Assembly (NCBI GenBank): GCA_002366595.1
Contig: DFBK01000043.1
Coordinates: forward strand, 1-18,957
Reading direction: 5' to 3'
DNA length: 18,957 bases
Origin: Anaerolineales bacterium UBA3082
GTDB lineage: Bacteria > Chloroflexota > Anaerolineae > UBA7937
The notes beneath the pieces are model-generated. The model did not search any database. It was not told where the DNA came from and was given only the letters and a program-made list of their open reading frames with translations. Made by a program: the position numbers and the translations under genes. Within the stretch, counting starts at the first letter, position 1. Every line of letters starts with the position of its first letter. Positions 5,294-13,316 of this stretch are shown here, one piece after another.

Positions 5294-7478
5294 GGGGAGA
5301 TGGATCTGGGCGATCTCCTTACCGATCGCTTTAGCCTTCCTATTTATTGGCTGTACGCTCCTTGAGACCAAACCGGGGCCTTTGGCCAGCCCTGAGCCAT
5401 CAGTCACACCCATTCCCTCTGCCCCATCACCTACTCCCTTGCCTAGACCTACCCCTACCAGCGTCCCTCCTCTGAGGCCTTTGGAGATAAGGCCACTATG
5501 GAGGTATCCCACTGATGAGGTGGTTTGGGATTTGGCGGTTGGGGATATAGATGGGGATGGCCAAAGCGAACTGGTAGCGGGCTCCCAGGACAAAAACGTC
5601 TATCTCCTCACCAGTGGAGGTGATCTCCTTTGGAGGTACGCCGCTCGAGCGGCCGTATACACCGTAGCCTTGGCTGACCTGGAGGGAGATGGCCAAGGCG
5701 AGGTCATAGCCGGCTCCGATGACAACAATATATACGCTTTGCGTTCTGATGGCTGGCTCCTTTGGCGATACACCACAGGGAGTCGAGTGACGGAGGTGGT
5801 AGCCCAAGATCTGGACGGGGATGGCAACCAGGAGATCCTGGCCGGTTCTTGGGATGGGTATCTCTATCTCCTAGGTGGCGATGGGGAGTTGCGTTGGCGG
5901 AGAGCCTTGGGTGGGGGCGCGACCAACATCCGGGTGGCTGATTTGCAAAGCGATGGCCGGGGGGAGATAATCGTAGCCTCCGAGGAAGGAGGGGTAACCG
6001 CTTTCACTTCTGGGGGAGAGCGCCTTTGGAGTTATGAGGTTGGAGGCTATATACGGGAGATAGATGTTTATGATTTTGAGAAGAAGATAGTTGTGGGCTC
6101 CAGCGAGGGGGTTCTCTACCTTCTCTCTGGTGAGGGCCAACTTCTCTGGCGGCACGATGTGGGGAGCAGTATACCCACGCTTGACATCACCAACATCGAG
6201 GGTTCGCCCCAGATATTCTTTGGCTCTGGGTACGACGATGGTCAGATCTATCTTCTGGACGGTCAAAAGGGGTGGGGCTTTGCCACCGGAAGCGGGGTCT
6301 GGGCCCTGGATATCTTTCTTCTCGACGGCGAGGCGACCATAGCCGCAGGTGGAGACGAGGGTACCATCTACCTCTTGGATCGATACGGGCGGCTGCTGGG
6401 CACCTACCATGTAGGGGGCAGAATCCACGGCCTTTTGGCTCATGATTTGGAGGGGGATGGGCGACCGGAGATCACCCTTCGTTCGGGGGTCTATCTATAC
6501 GTTTTGGAGATAACTCCAGGTAGGACGGAGGCTGAGACCCCCCAGATAACCCCTTACCCCTCGCTAGCCTCTTCCGCGTTCTCAACCCCAGATGCGGATT
6601 TCGTCGAACTTGTGGCTGTGGGCGACATCCTCCTCTGCCGCACCGTGGAGGAGAGGATGAACCAGCATGGGGTAGAGTTCCCCTTTGCGGTTGCAGGAGA
6701 CCTTTTGCGCTCTGCGGATATCGCCCTGGGGGACCTAGAGTGTCCCCTCTCCACCCGGGGAGAGCCGATAGATAAGCGGTTCCTCTTCCGGGCCCATCCT
6801 CGAAACCTGGCTGCCTTGCCCTGGGCGGGCGTTGATCTCGTCAGCCTAGCCAATAATCATCTCCTTGATTTCGGCGAGGAGGCGATGAAAGATACCTTGG
6901 AGGGGTTAGAAGATAGCAAGATTCTATATGTAGGGGCGGGCCTCTCCGAGGAAGAGGCCCATCGGCCGGTAATAATGGAAGTGAGAGGGGTAAAGATAGC
7001 CTTCTTGGCCTACGCGGCTATCCGGTGGAAAGGTTCACCGGAGGTGCCTACGGAGACGAGAGTGGCCTTCGCCGAGATCGATAGGGTGCGGGAAGATGTC
7101 AGGCGAGCAAAGGAGCAAGCCGATCTGGTGATCGTCATCATGCACCTGGGAACCGAGTATCAAAGCCAGCCCGACGCGGAGCAGTTGGCGGTATCTCAAG
7201 CGGCTGTGGAAGCGGGGGCCACCTTAGTGATTGGCCATCACCCCCATCTTGTCCAGGAGACAACCCCCTATTTGGAGGGCTTTATCGCCTACAGCCTGGG
7301 CGATTTCGTCTTCGACATGCCTTGGGAGGAGGAGGGAGCCATCCTTCGGGCCTTTCTCACCGCTGATGGGTTAGAGCGAGCGGAGGTCATCCCGGTAGGG
7401 ATTGTGGATGGCGTTCAACCCTACCCTTTGCTTGATGAAGAGGGAGATCCGATCGTCCATACCGTCTACTCAAAATGA
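5280..7478 (+). CDS. Lipoprotein: eight-repeat beta-propeller fused to CapA-type metallophosphatase
   Basis: 732 aa with a TTG start; this is the first usable start in the frame, has AAGG just before it and overlaps the previous gene by 14 nt. A hydrophobic signal ends in the lipobox FIGC, followed by a Pro/Thr/Ser linker (about 30-65). Residues 68-425 contain eight repeats of about 40 residues of the type LLWRYTTGS, several with Ca-binding-like DGDG turns (DIDGDGQSE, DLDGDGNQE), as in FG-GAP or quinoprotein-like propellers. From about 443 a PGA_cap/CapA domain follows: VGDILLC (Gly448, Asp449), GDLECPLS, NNHLLDFG (His527), MHLGTEY and GHHPHLVQ (His653, His654, His656), the metal-site motifs of calcineurin-like phosphoesterases. 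CapA is needed for poly-gamma-glutamate capsule export or anchoring in Bacillus. The propeller may target it to a surface ligand. Stop overlaps the next ATG (ATGA). Confidence 0.9.
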   Translation: MLLDEGRWIWAISLPIALAFLFIGCTLLETKPGPLASPEPSVTPIPSAPSPTPLPRPTPTSVPPLRPLEIRPLWRYPTDEVVWDLAVGDIDGDGQSELVAGSQDKNVYLLTSGGDLLWRYAARAAVYTVALADLEGDGQGEVIAGSDDNNIYALRSDGWLLWRYTTGSRVTEVVAQDLDGDGNQEILAGSWDGYLYLLGGDGELRWRRALGGGATNIRVADLQSDGRGEIIVASEEGGVTAFTSGGERLWSYEVGGYIREIDVYDFEKKIVVGSSEGVLYLLSGEGQLLWRHDVGSSIPTLDITNIEGSPQIFFGSGYDDGQIYLLDGQKGWGFATGSGVWALDIFLLDGEATIAAGGDEGTIYLLDRYGRLLGTYHVGGRIHGLLAHDLEGDGRPEITLRSGVYLYVLEITPGRTEAETPQITPYPSLASSAFSTPDADFVELVAVGDILLCRTVEERMNQHGVEFPFAVAGDLLRSADIALGDLECPLSTRGEPIDKRFLFRAHPRNLAALPWAGVDLVSLANNHLLDFGEEAMKDTLEGLEDSKILYVGAGLSEEEAHRPVIMEVRGVKIAFLAYAAIRWKGSPEVPTETRVAFAEIDRVREDVRRAKEQADLVIVIMHLGTEYQSQPDAEQLAVSQAAVEAGATLVIGHHPHLVQETTPYLEGFIAYSLGDFVFDMPWEEEGAILRAFLTADGLERAEVIPVGIVDGVQPYPLLDEEGDPIVHTVYSK

Positions 7479-8356
7479 GATACTGGTTACTTTCCATCGT
7501 CTTGATAATGGTCAGTTGCGCGAGCCCTACGCCGTTGGTGGAGCCGACGGTTTCGCCTTCGCCCACCTTGGTGCCACCTACCCAATCTGTAACCCTGCCC
7601 ACGCCAACAACGAAGCGGTCTCTTCCTTCACCCACGCCCCAGTTCCACGAGAGGAGGCTTCTCGGCTACTCGCGGGAGGGCCGCCCCATAGTGGCCCATC
7701 GCTTCGGATGGGGCGAAGTTAAGGTGGCCTTGGTAGGAAATATCCATGGGAGGACGGAGGAGAATACATATCGACTGATGATTGAGGTGGCGGCTCATTA
7801 CCGGGAGAACTTTATGGAGGTGCCATCTGAGGTCACGCTCTGGATCATCCCCACTATCAACCCCGACGGCCTCGCTAATGGCACGCGATTCAATGCCCGC
7901 GGCGTGGATTTGAACCGCAACGCCGATACCGACCAGGATGCCTGTCCCGAGAACGATTGGAGCCCAGACATCTTCGACTCGGAGGGGCATATCCCTGGGA
8001 GCGGGGGGGAGCATCCCTTCTCCGAGGTGGAGACACAGATCTTGCGCGACTTCCTGGTCGATGCACAAGTCGTGATCTCATATCACAGCCAGGCAGGCCT
8101 GGTCGTAGCGGGAGGATGTGGCGAAGGCCCTTCTCGTCAGTTGGCTCATCTCTTAGCCCAGGCTACAGGATATGGGGAGGCTGAATCGATAGGCTATCCC
8201 GTCACCGGCAGCATAGTGGACTATCTCGCCTTTCAGGGGGTCGCTGCCGTTGATGTGGAACTCACCAACAAGGTAGATGCCGAACTGGAGAGGAACCTAA
8301 AAGGCATCCAGGCGGTGATGGAGTCTGTAGTGGAGATCGTGTCCCATGAGAATTAG
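7475..8356 (+). CDS. M14 family zinc carboxypeptidase lipoprotein
   Basis: 293 aa. The N-terminus is a short lipoprotein signal ending in MVSC, then a Thr/Pro/Ser linker to about 55. The zinc carboxypeptidase fold follows: NIHGRTE carries His91 and Glu95 as metal ligands, INPDG and NARGVDLNRN contribute substrate binding, SYHSQ carries the third ligand His204, and VELT carries the catalytic Glu262. The first motif is H-x3-E instead of the textbook H-x2-E, as in a subgroup of bacterial M14 enzymes with an HGxxE motif. M14 members include gamma-D-Glu-meso-DAP peptidases acting on cell-wall peptides, which fits the neighbourhood; ordinary peptide carboxypeptidase activity is the alternative. Start overlaps the preceding stop (ATGA), and no Shine-Dalgarno is seen, so translation depends on coupling. 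Confidence 0.9.
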   Translation: MRYWLLSIVLIMVSCASPTPLVEPTVSPSPTLVPPTQSVTLPTPTTKRSLPSPTPQFHERRLLGYSREGRPIVAHRFGWGEVKVALVGNIHGRTEENTYRLMIEVAAHYRENFMEVPSEVTLWIIPTINPDGLANGTRFNARGVDLNRNADTDQDACPENDWSPDIFDSEGHIPGSGGEHPFSEVETQILRDFLVDAQVVISYHSQAGLVVAGGCGEGPSRQLAHLLAQATGYGEAESIGYPVTGSIVDYLAFQGVAAVDVELTNKVDAELERNLKGIQAVMESVVEIVSHEN

Positions 8357-9959
8357 TTGGAGAGTGGCTTGGCTTCTTGTGGCTTTGGCCTTCATGGTCG
8401 GCTGTGCTAGCGAGGATCTGACCCTCACCCCCACGTCTACGCCTAGGCCGACGCAGACCTCTGCGGCGACGCCAACCAGTACCCCTACGCCAACCCGTAC
8501 CCCCATCATACCTACTCCCACCATCCAGATGACCGGCACCATCTTTCTCGATGAGGAGAACGCTACTATCTACCGCTACGCCCCAGGAACTTTTGTCCAT
8601 CCCTTACGGATGGTAGTCTTAAATGGTACGGCCTATCTACTGGACGAGGGGCTCCTCAAAGCGGTTGACTTGGAGAATCCGGGGTCGTGGCGTATGGTGA
8701 AGCCATCAGGCAACGCCGTGGAAGGGGTGCCCATAAAGGAGTTGGCCGATCTTGCCCTTTCAGGCGAGAGCCTGCTCCTCCTGGACCGCTCTGGAGACGT
8801 CTATCGCTATTTCCCGGAGGATGGAAGATGGAGCCTGGAGAGATCGGCCACCATGTCCAGCGCCCAACCCCGCCAATACCTGGCTAGCGTGGCCTCCTAT
8901 GAAGATGGTTTCTATCTTTTGGATATTAATCTAGGTCAAATCTGGCACCACCAGGGCGAAAAGGGAGAGGTTATCGCCGAGGAGTTGGGCTTGGAGGAGG
9001 CTATCGACCTGGCCGTGGACGAGGATCTCTATCTTTTGATTCAAGAAGGGTCTCAGGCTCGGCTCGCTAAGTTGTCAGGCCCTCCCTATGAGGTGGTTCA
9101 GATTTTTGACCCTCCGGGGTTAGTGGCCCCTACTCTTCTCTTCGTGAACGAGGATTACCTCTATCTGATAGACGACTATCGCCGTCTCCTCCTCTTGGAT
9201 AAAGAGAGCGGTGAGATGGTGCGGGACTATTATCTCCGAGGAGGGGCTGAGATCCGAGCTCTCTACGCTGAAGGGGATAGGCTTTACCTTGCCAGCCGCG
9301 ACGCCATTTACGCCTATCCAGGAGTGACGCCGCAAACATGGGAAAGAGCACCTACTGAGCCGGTGGCACCCTTTCTTCCTCATGACCCCCAGATACTGGA
9401 GGCCCTGCCTCCTTTCATCTTCCCCCTTGAGGGGGCGCGCCTTCTCGATAGGGTTTTCCTCTTTCCTGGAGCCCCACGGTTGTACCGTTACGGGGTCCAC
9501 GAGGGGACGGATTTCTATCTGGGTCGAGAGGGAGCGGTGACTGAAGATACTCCCCTTCTGGCGATGGCCGATGGGGTGGTAATCAGGGCCGACTGGGAGT
9601 ATGAGGAGCCGACGACAGAAGAGATGGAAGAGACGTTGGCCGAGACTCAAGAGGCCCACTATACGCCGCCGGAGATCTTGGATAAGTTGCGAGGGCGGCA
9701 GGTTTGGATCGACCTTGGTGACAGCATCGTGGTGCGCTACTGCCATCTGAGCCGCATCGCCGAGGGGCTGGAGGTGGGGCAGGAGGTAGAGCAGGGGACT
9801 ATTATCGGCTACGCCGGGAACTCTGGAACCCCTCAGGCCCAAGTAGGACCCGAGGTGGGGGTACACCTCCACCTGGAGATTCGCCTAGGCGATGGCTACC
9901 TGGGGCAGTACCTTCGCCCCTCCGAGGTCAAAGAGTGGCTAGGCCGGATCTTCGAGTAG
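8346..9959 (+). CDS. Lipoprotein: propeller-like domain fused to M23 metallopeptidase
   Basis: 537 aa. A signal ends in the lipobox MVGC, followed by a Thr/Pro linker (about 24-62). Residues 65-345 show about six repeats of the LYLLD / LLLLDRSGDVYRY kind, suggesting a beta-propeller though weaker than in the neighbours. The C-terminal part (about 375-520) is an M23 (LytM-type) peptidase: HEGTDF gives His385 and Asp389, YCHLS lies before the end, and VHLHLEI gives His507 and His509. Together these are the zinc ligands and catalytic His, so the enzyme looks active. M23 enzymes cut peptidoglycan cross-bridges or stem peptides. A 40-residue acidic insert (EEPTTEEMEETLAE region) sits between the first and later motifs. 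Start overlaps the previous gene by 11 nt; GGAG lies about 10 nt before it. Confidence 0.9.
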   Translation: MRISWRVAWLLVALAFMVGCASEDLTLTPTSTPRPTQTSAATPTSTPTPTRTPIIPTPTIQMTGTIFLDEENATIYRYAPGTFVHPLRMVVLNGTAYLLDEGLLKAVDLENPGSWRMVKPSGNAVEGVPIKELADLALSGESLLLLDRSGDVYRYFPEDGRWSLERSATMSSAQPRQYLASVASYEDGFYLLDINLGQIWHHQGEKGEVIAEELGLEEAIDLAVDEDLYLLIQEGSQARLAKLSGPPYEVVQIFDPPGLVAPTLLFVNEDYLYLIDDYRRLLLLDKESGEMVRDYYLRGGAEIRALYAEGDRLYLASRDAIYAYPGVTPQTWERAPTEPVAPFLPHDPQILEALPPFIFPLEGARLLDRVFLFPGAPRLYRYGVHEGTDFYLGREGAVTEDTPLLAMADGVVIRADWEYEEPTTEEMEETLAETQEAHYTPPEILDKLRGRQVWIDLGDSIVVRYCHLSRIAEGLEVGQEVEQGTIIGYAGNSGTPQAQVGPEVGVHLHLEIRLGDGYLGQYLRPSEVKEWLGRIFE

Positions 9960-9960
9960 G

Positions 9961-9988
9961 TTGACAGGACTCTAGCAGGACATATAAT
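9961..9988 (+). promoter_or_regulatory. Consensus sigma-70 promoter inside the envelope cluster
   Basis: TTGACA (9961-9966), 16 bp spacer, TATAAT (9983-9988): both hexamers match consensus perfectly. It begins one base after the stop of the M23 gene. Predicted start near 9995 puts GGAGG (9996-10000) at the very 5' end of the transcript and leaves only about 12 nt before the GTG start at 10007. Confidence 0.88.
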
Positions 9989-10006
9989 GATCTCTGGAGG
10001 TCCCCT

Positions 10007-11482
10007 GTGGGCAAGCGGATCGTAACCTTTTTTGTAGTTCTTCTCCTCATCGTGGGGGGCTTTCTGGCCTTCGAGTTCACCCGGTACCGCGCCTATCTGG
10101 GGAGCATCCGCCCTGGAATCACCGCGGGAGGGGTAGATTTAGGAGGCATGAGCCCGGACACCGCTCTTCGTACTTTGGAGGAGATGGTTGTGGCTCCTCT
10201 ATCTAAGCCCCTCCACCTGAGGTATGAGGAAGAAGCCATCGTTCTCATCCCCGCTGATGTAGGTTTCCAGGTGCAGGGCGAAAAGATGGTGGAAGAGGCT
10301 TTGCGGTTAACCCACGACCAACAGCCGATGCCGGGATTCCTAGGGTTTATCCTGCATGGCCCTCGGCGGCTGGAGGCGGAGATCCCGCTCCAAACGGATC
10401 TCGACGCGAACGCGCTACGCTCTTTTTTGATGGGGGTGGCTGAGAGGAAGGACCAGCCCCTGCGGGAGGTGCAGCCTATAACCGGTACCCTCTCCTTTTA
10501 TCCTGGCCAGGCGGAGAAAAGGCTCAACCTAGATCTTTCCATAGCGTGCATAGAAGAGGCTTTGCCCTCTATCGATAGTAGGGACATAGACCTGGTGGTG
10601 GAGACAAAAGAGCCCCCCAAGCCCGGTCTCGACCTTCTGCGAGGGATGGTGGAAGATCGCATCCAAGAGTTCGAGGGTATCGTGGGGGTCTACATCTCCA
10701 ATCCGGGGGCCCAGGAGAGTATGGAGATAAACTCCCAGACCAGTTTCTCGGGCATGAGCGTGGTGAAAATAGCCATCCTCCTGGAAACCTATCTCCATTT
10801 CGCTGGGGAGGAGCCTGACCTAGAAACCAAGGGGTGGATGGATAAGGTCGTCACCGACCCGGTAGGGAGCAACTATTGGGCCAACCTTCTTTTGAGTCTA
10901 GTAGGAGAAGGGAGCGCTACGGAGGGAGCACGAAGGACGACGGAGAGGATGCGTGCCTTGGGGTTGAATCAGACCTTCATATTGCAGCCCTATAGGATAG
11001 AGGGAGAGGAGTCATCTTCTGAGCGAGCCAGGAGGGGGCTTGCTTCTCCATCTCTGAACCTCTGGGGCCAATATACCAACCCTGACCCCATCATCCAGAC
11101 CTCCCCCCAGGACATGGGGCGGCTTCTGGAGATGATCTATCGGTGTAGTTACGGAGGGGGGGTAATTCTCAATACTTTCCCTGATATGATCACTCCCCAG
11201 GGGTGTCAGGAAATCCAAGATATTCTGGCTCAGAACCCGGTGCAGAGTATGATAGGGGCCGGGATACCGGAGGGGACGCGGTTGGCCCATAAGCATGGCT
11301 TCGCCGACGACACCCACGCCGATGCGGGGATCGTCTACTCCCCCGGAGGAGATTACATCATCGTCCAATTCCAATACGCCCCTATCGAATGGCTGGTTTG
11401 GGCGCTCAGCCGGCCGGTTTTCGAAGATGTCTCCCGTGCCACCTACAATTTCTTCAACCTGGATCAGCCCTTCCTGCCATGA
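10007..11482 (+). CDS. Membrane-anchored class A beta-lactamase-like serine hydrolase with VanW-type N-terminal domain
   Basis: 491 aa from GTG with GGAGG 6 nt upstream. Residues 5-24 form an uncleaved-looking membrane helix without lipobox. Residues about 30-200 resemble the YoaR/VanW-type putative peptidoglycan-binding domain (GITAGGVDLGGMSPDTA pattern). Residues 215-480 form a beta-lactamase-related domain: SVVK gives nucleophile Ser251 and Lys254, and AHKHG (Lys429, Gly431) stands for the KTG motif. The SDN position reads GSN (287-289) when aligned on the following WANLLL, so the middle serine is displaced. It is probably an extracytoplasmic enzyme related to penicillin-recognising proteins; whether it hydrolyses beta-lactams, acts on wall peptides or only binds them cannot be told. 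It starts the second transcript of the cluster and overlaps the next gene in ATGA. Confidence 0.85.
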   Translation: MGKRIVTFFVVLLLIVGGFLAFEFTRYRAYLGSIRPGITAGGVDLGGMSPDTALRTLEEMVVAPLSKPLHLRYEEEAIVLIPADVGFQVQGEKMVEEALRLTHDQQPMPGFLGFILHGPRRLEAEIPLQTDLDANALRSFLMGVAERKDQPLREVQPITGTLSFYPGQAEKRLNLDLSIACIEEALPSIDSRDIDLVVETKEPPKPGLDLLRGMVEDRIQEFEGIVGVYISNPGAQESMEINSQTSFSGMSVVKIAILLETYLHFAGEEPDLETKGWMDKVVTDPVGSNYWANLLLSLVGEGSATEGARRTTERMRALGLNQTFILQPYRIEGEESSSERARRGLASPSLNLWGQYTNPDPIIQTSPQDMGRLLEMIYRCSYGGGVILNTFPDMITPQGCQEIQDILAQNPVQSMIGAGIPEGTRLAHKHGFADDTHADAGIVYSPGGDYIIVQFQYAPIEWLVWALSRPVFEDVSRATYNFFNLDQPFLP

Positions 11483-13260
11483 GGAAACTTCCTCTCTCCT
11501 TGCCGCTCTTATTGTGGCTTTTGGCTCTTCTCTTCGCTTGCTCCACCCCTCCTCCGCCCTCGCCGTCCCCTTCTCCCACCACTTCTACCCCTTGGCCCAC
11601 AGCCTCCTCTGTGCCCACTCCTACCCCCGCAGTAGAGGTGGAGTTTCTAGCCTTCCAGTCCAATAGAGAGGGCAACTGGGAGGTATATTTAGGGGATAGG
11701 CTGGGAGGGCCAACTTTAAACCTGACCAACGACCCAGCCGAGGACCGAGCCCCGGCTTTCTCCGCCGATGGCCGGTACCTAGCCTTCGAGTCCCACCGCA
11801 ATGGCAACTGGGAGATATACATCATAGAGTTAGAGAGCGGGGAGGTTAGGCGGGTTACGAACCATCCGGCTTATGATGGCGCCCCGGCCTGGTCTCCCGA
11901 TGGCCGATATCTGGCCTTCGAATCCTACCGGGACGGAAACTTAGAGATCTACACCCTTGATCTAGTAACTGGTACTCTCCACCGTCTGACCGATGACGAA
12001 GCAGGGGACTACGCCCCCGCTTGGTCTCCCGATGGCCGATGGATCGCCTTCACCACCTGGCGGGAGGGGAACAAAGAGATATACCTGATGGATGCCCAGG
12101 GGGTCAAGCAACGGAACCTCACTCAGCATAAGGGTGACGATGAGTACCCGGCTTGGTCCCCCGATGGCGGGCGGCTAGCCTTCGTCTCTTGGCGGGATGG
12201 CAACGGAGAGATTTATACCCTCGATGTTGACCGGGGGGAAGTTGTGAGGTTGACCCATAACGATATCCTCGATACCGTTCCCGCCTGGTCACCGGATGGC
12301 AGAGAGGTCGTCTTCTCTTCCTACGATAAGGGTGAGCCCTTCGAGGTGTTCCATGAGTATCGAGGCGGCCATTTTGACCTGGCTTTTTGGGACAGAGAGA
12401 GCGGGGCAGTGAAATACCTTCAGGGGAGCAAGGCCGATGAGATGAACCTTTCTTTCGCCCCCCAGGGGGTTAAAGCACCTTCCTGGGCTCCTAAGGTGGC
12501 TTCGATGGCCACACCTACCCCTACCACCTCTCTACCAAAGGGGGAACCTCCTTACCATATCGTCCCCCTTACGAACATGCTGGAGGGAGGCCCTTACCAA
12601 TTGGAGGAGGGGGCAGCGGCCTCCTTTAACGCTCTACGGGCGGAGGTTCTAGCCAGGACAGGCTGGGACTACTTGGGGAAACTGAGCGACGCTTTTCGAC
12701 CTATCTATATGCACGGAAGGACCCGGTATGGCTACTTCAGTTGGCATAAGACGGGGCGAGCCATCGATCTTCGCTTCGAACTCCTGGATGCCCAGGGCGA
12801 GCAACAGTTGGAACTGGTTAGGGAGGATGTCGGTTCCGAGACATATTGGCGGATGTACATTCGCTGCTTCAAGCAGGATGGGAGTCAGGGCGAACCCCTG
12901 AAGGTGGCCCCTTGGCGTTATTGGTGGCAGATAGACCCTGACCTGGACCCAGAGGGGTACGAGCAGGGCGGTCGTCCCAAGCCCATTCCGCCAGGTTATT
13001 ACGTGGACTTTACGGAACTTGCCAAGAGGTTCGCTTGGGAGCGGATCGCCGCTTATACCACCGAGGACTACCATTGGAAAGAGCATACCCTGAGGACGGA
13101 GTATTGGCACTACCAATATATGGAAGGGCTACTATGGTACGAGGCGATGTCGGGGATCTATCCCGAAGAGATGCTGCGGGAGTATTTCACCTGGGAGAAG
13201 GCTAGGGAACTTGGCTTCCCTGATGACCTCCCCAGGAGGAAGGGGATACCAGGGCCTTAG
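11479..13260 (+). CDS. Lipoprotein: TolB-type propeller fused to M15 D,D-carboxypeptidase-like peptidase
   Basis: 593 aa from the ATG at 11479, which overlaps the preceding stop (ATGA) and is followed by a perfect lipoprotein signal ending in LFAC; the frame is open 30 codons further upstream but that stretch has no signal. After a Pro/Ser/Thr linker come six WD40-like PD40 repeats (PAWSPDGRYLAFESYRDGN type) forming a TolB-like propeller (about 55-340). Some repeats are nearly identical at DNA level, for example around 11891 and 12021, pointing to recent duplication. A second Thr/Pro linker leads to a domain with SWHKTGRAIDL, matching the M15 (VanY/DacB) signature S-x-H-x2-G-x-A-x-D (His423, Asp430), and EYWHYQY with His544 as the third zinc ligand. 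M15 enzymes trim D-Ala or other residues from peptidoglycan stems. The family assignment of the peptidase rests on these motifs. Confidence 0.87.
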   Translation: MRKLPLSLPLLLWLLALLFACSTPPPPSPSPSPTTSTPWPTASSVPTPTPAVEVEFLAFQSNREGNWEVYLGDRLGGPTLNLTNDPAEDRAPAFSADGRYLAFESHRNGNWEIYIIELESGEVRRVTNHPAYDGAPAWSPDGRYLAFESYRDGNLEIYTLDLVTGTLHRLTDDEAGDYAPAWSPDGRWIAFTTWREGNKEIYLMDAQGVKQRNLTQHKGDDEYPAWSPDGGRLAFVSWRDGNGEIYTLDVDRGEVVRLTHNDILDTVPAWSPDGREVVFSSYDKGEPFEVFHEYRGGHFDLAFWDRESGAVKYLQGSKADEMNLSFAPQGVKAPSWAPKVASMATPTPTTSLPKGEPPYHIVPLTNMLEGGPYQLEEGAAASFNALRAEVLARTGWDYLGKLSDAFRPIYMHGRTRYGYFSWHKTGRAIDLRFELLDAQGEQQLELVREDVGSETYWRMYIRCFKQDGSQGEPLKVAPWRYWWQIDPDLDPEGYEQGGRPKPIPPGYYVDFTELAKRFAWERIAAYTTEDYHWKEHTLRTEYWHYQYMEGLLWYEAMSGIYPEEMLREYFTWEKARELGFPDDLPRRKGIPGP

Positions 13261-13316
13261 CCTATTCGCGTGGTTTCTGACTTGCGTTTGTCAAAGTGCC
13301 ACAAGCGTCCATAAAT

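Noticed and set aside
9120..9872. 250-codon open frame antisense to the propeller/M23 gene
   Set aside because: Mirror of a clear coding region with M23 motifs; low-plausibility protein sequence.
11389..11478. Thirty-codon upstream extension of the TolB/M15 gene
   Set aside because: The extension lies in another frame of the preceding gene; the ATG at 11479 gives a proper lipoprotein signal and ATGA coupling.
11750..12310. Regular repeats resembling a CRISPR array
   Set aside because: The repeats are in frame, diverge between units and encode PD40 blades.
13261..13316. Intrinsic terminator between converging genes
   Set aside because: No stable hairpin followed by a T run on either strand.
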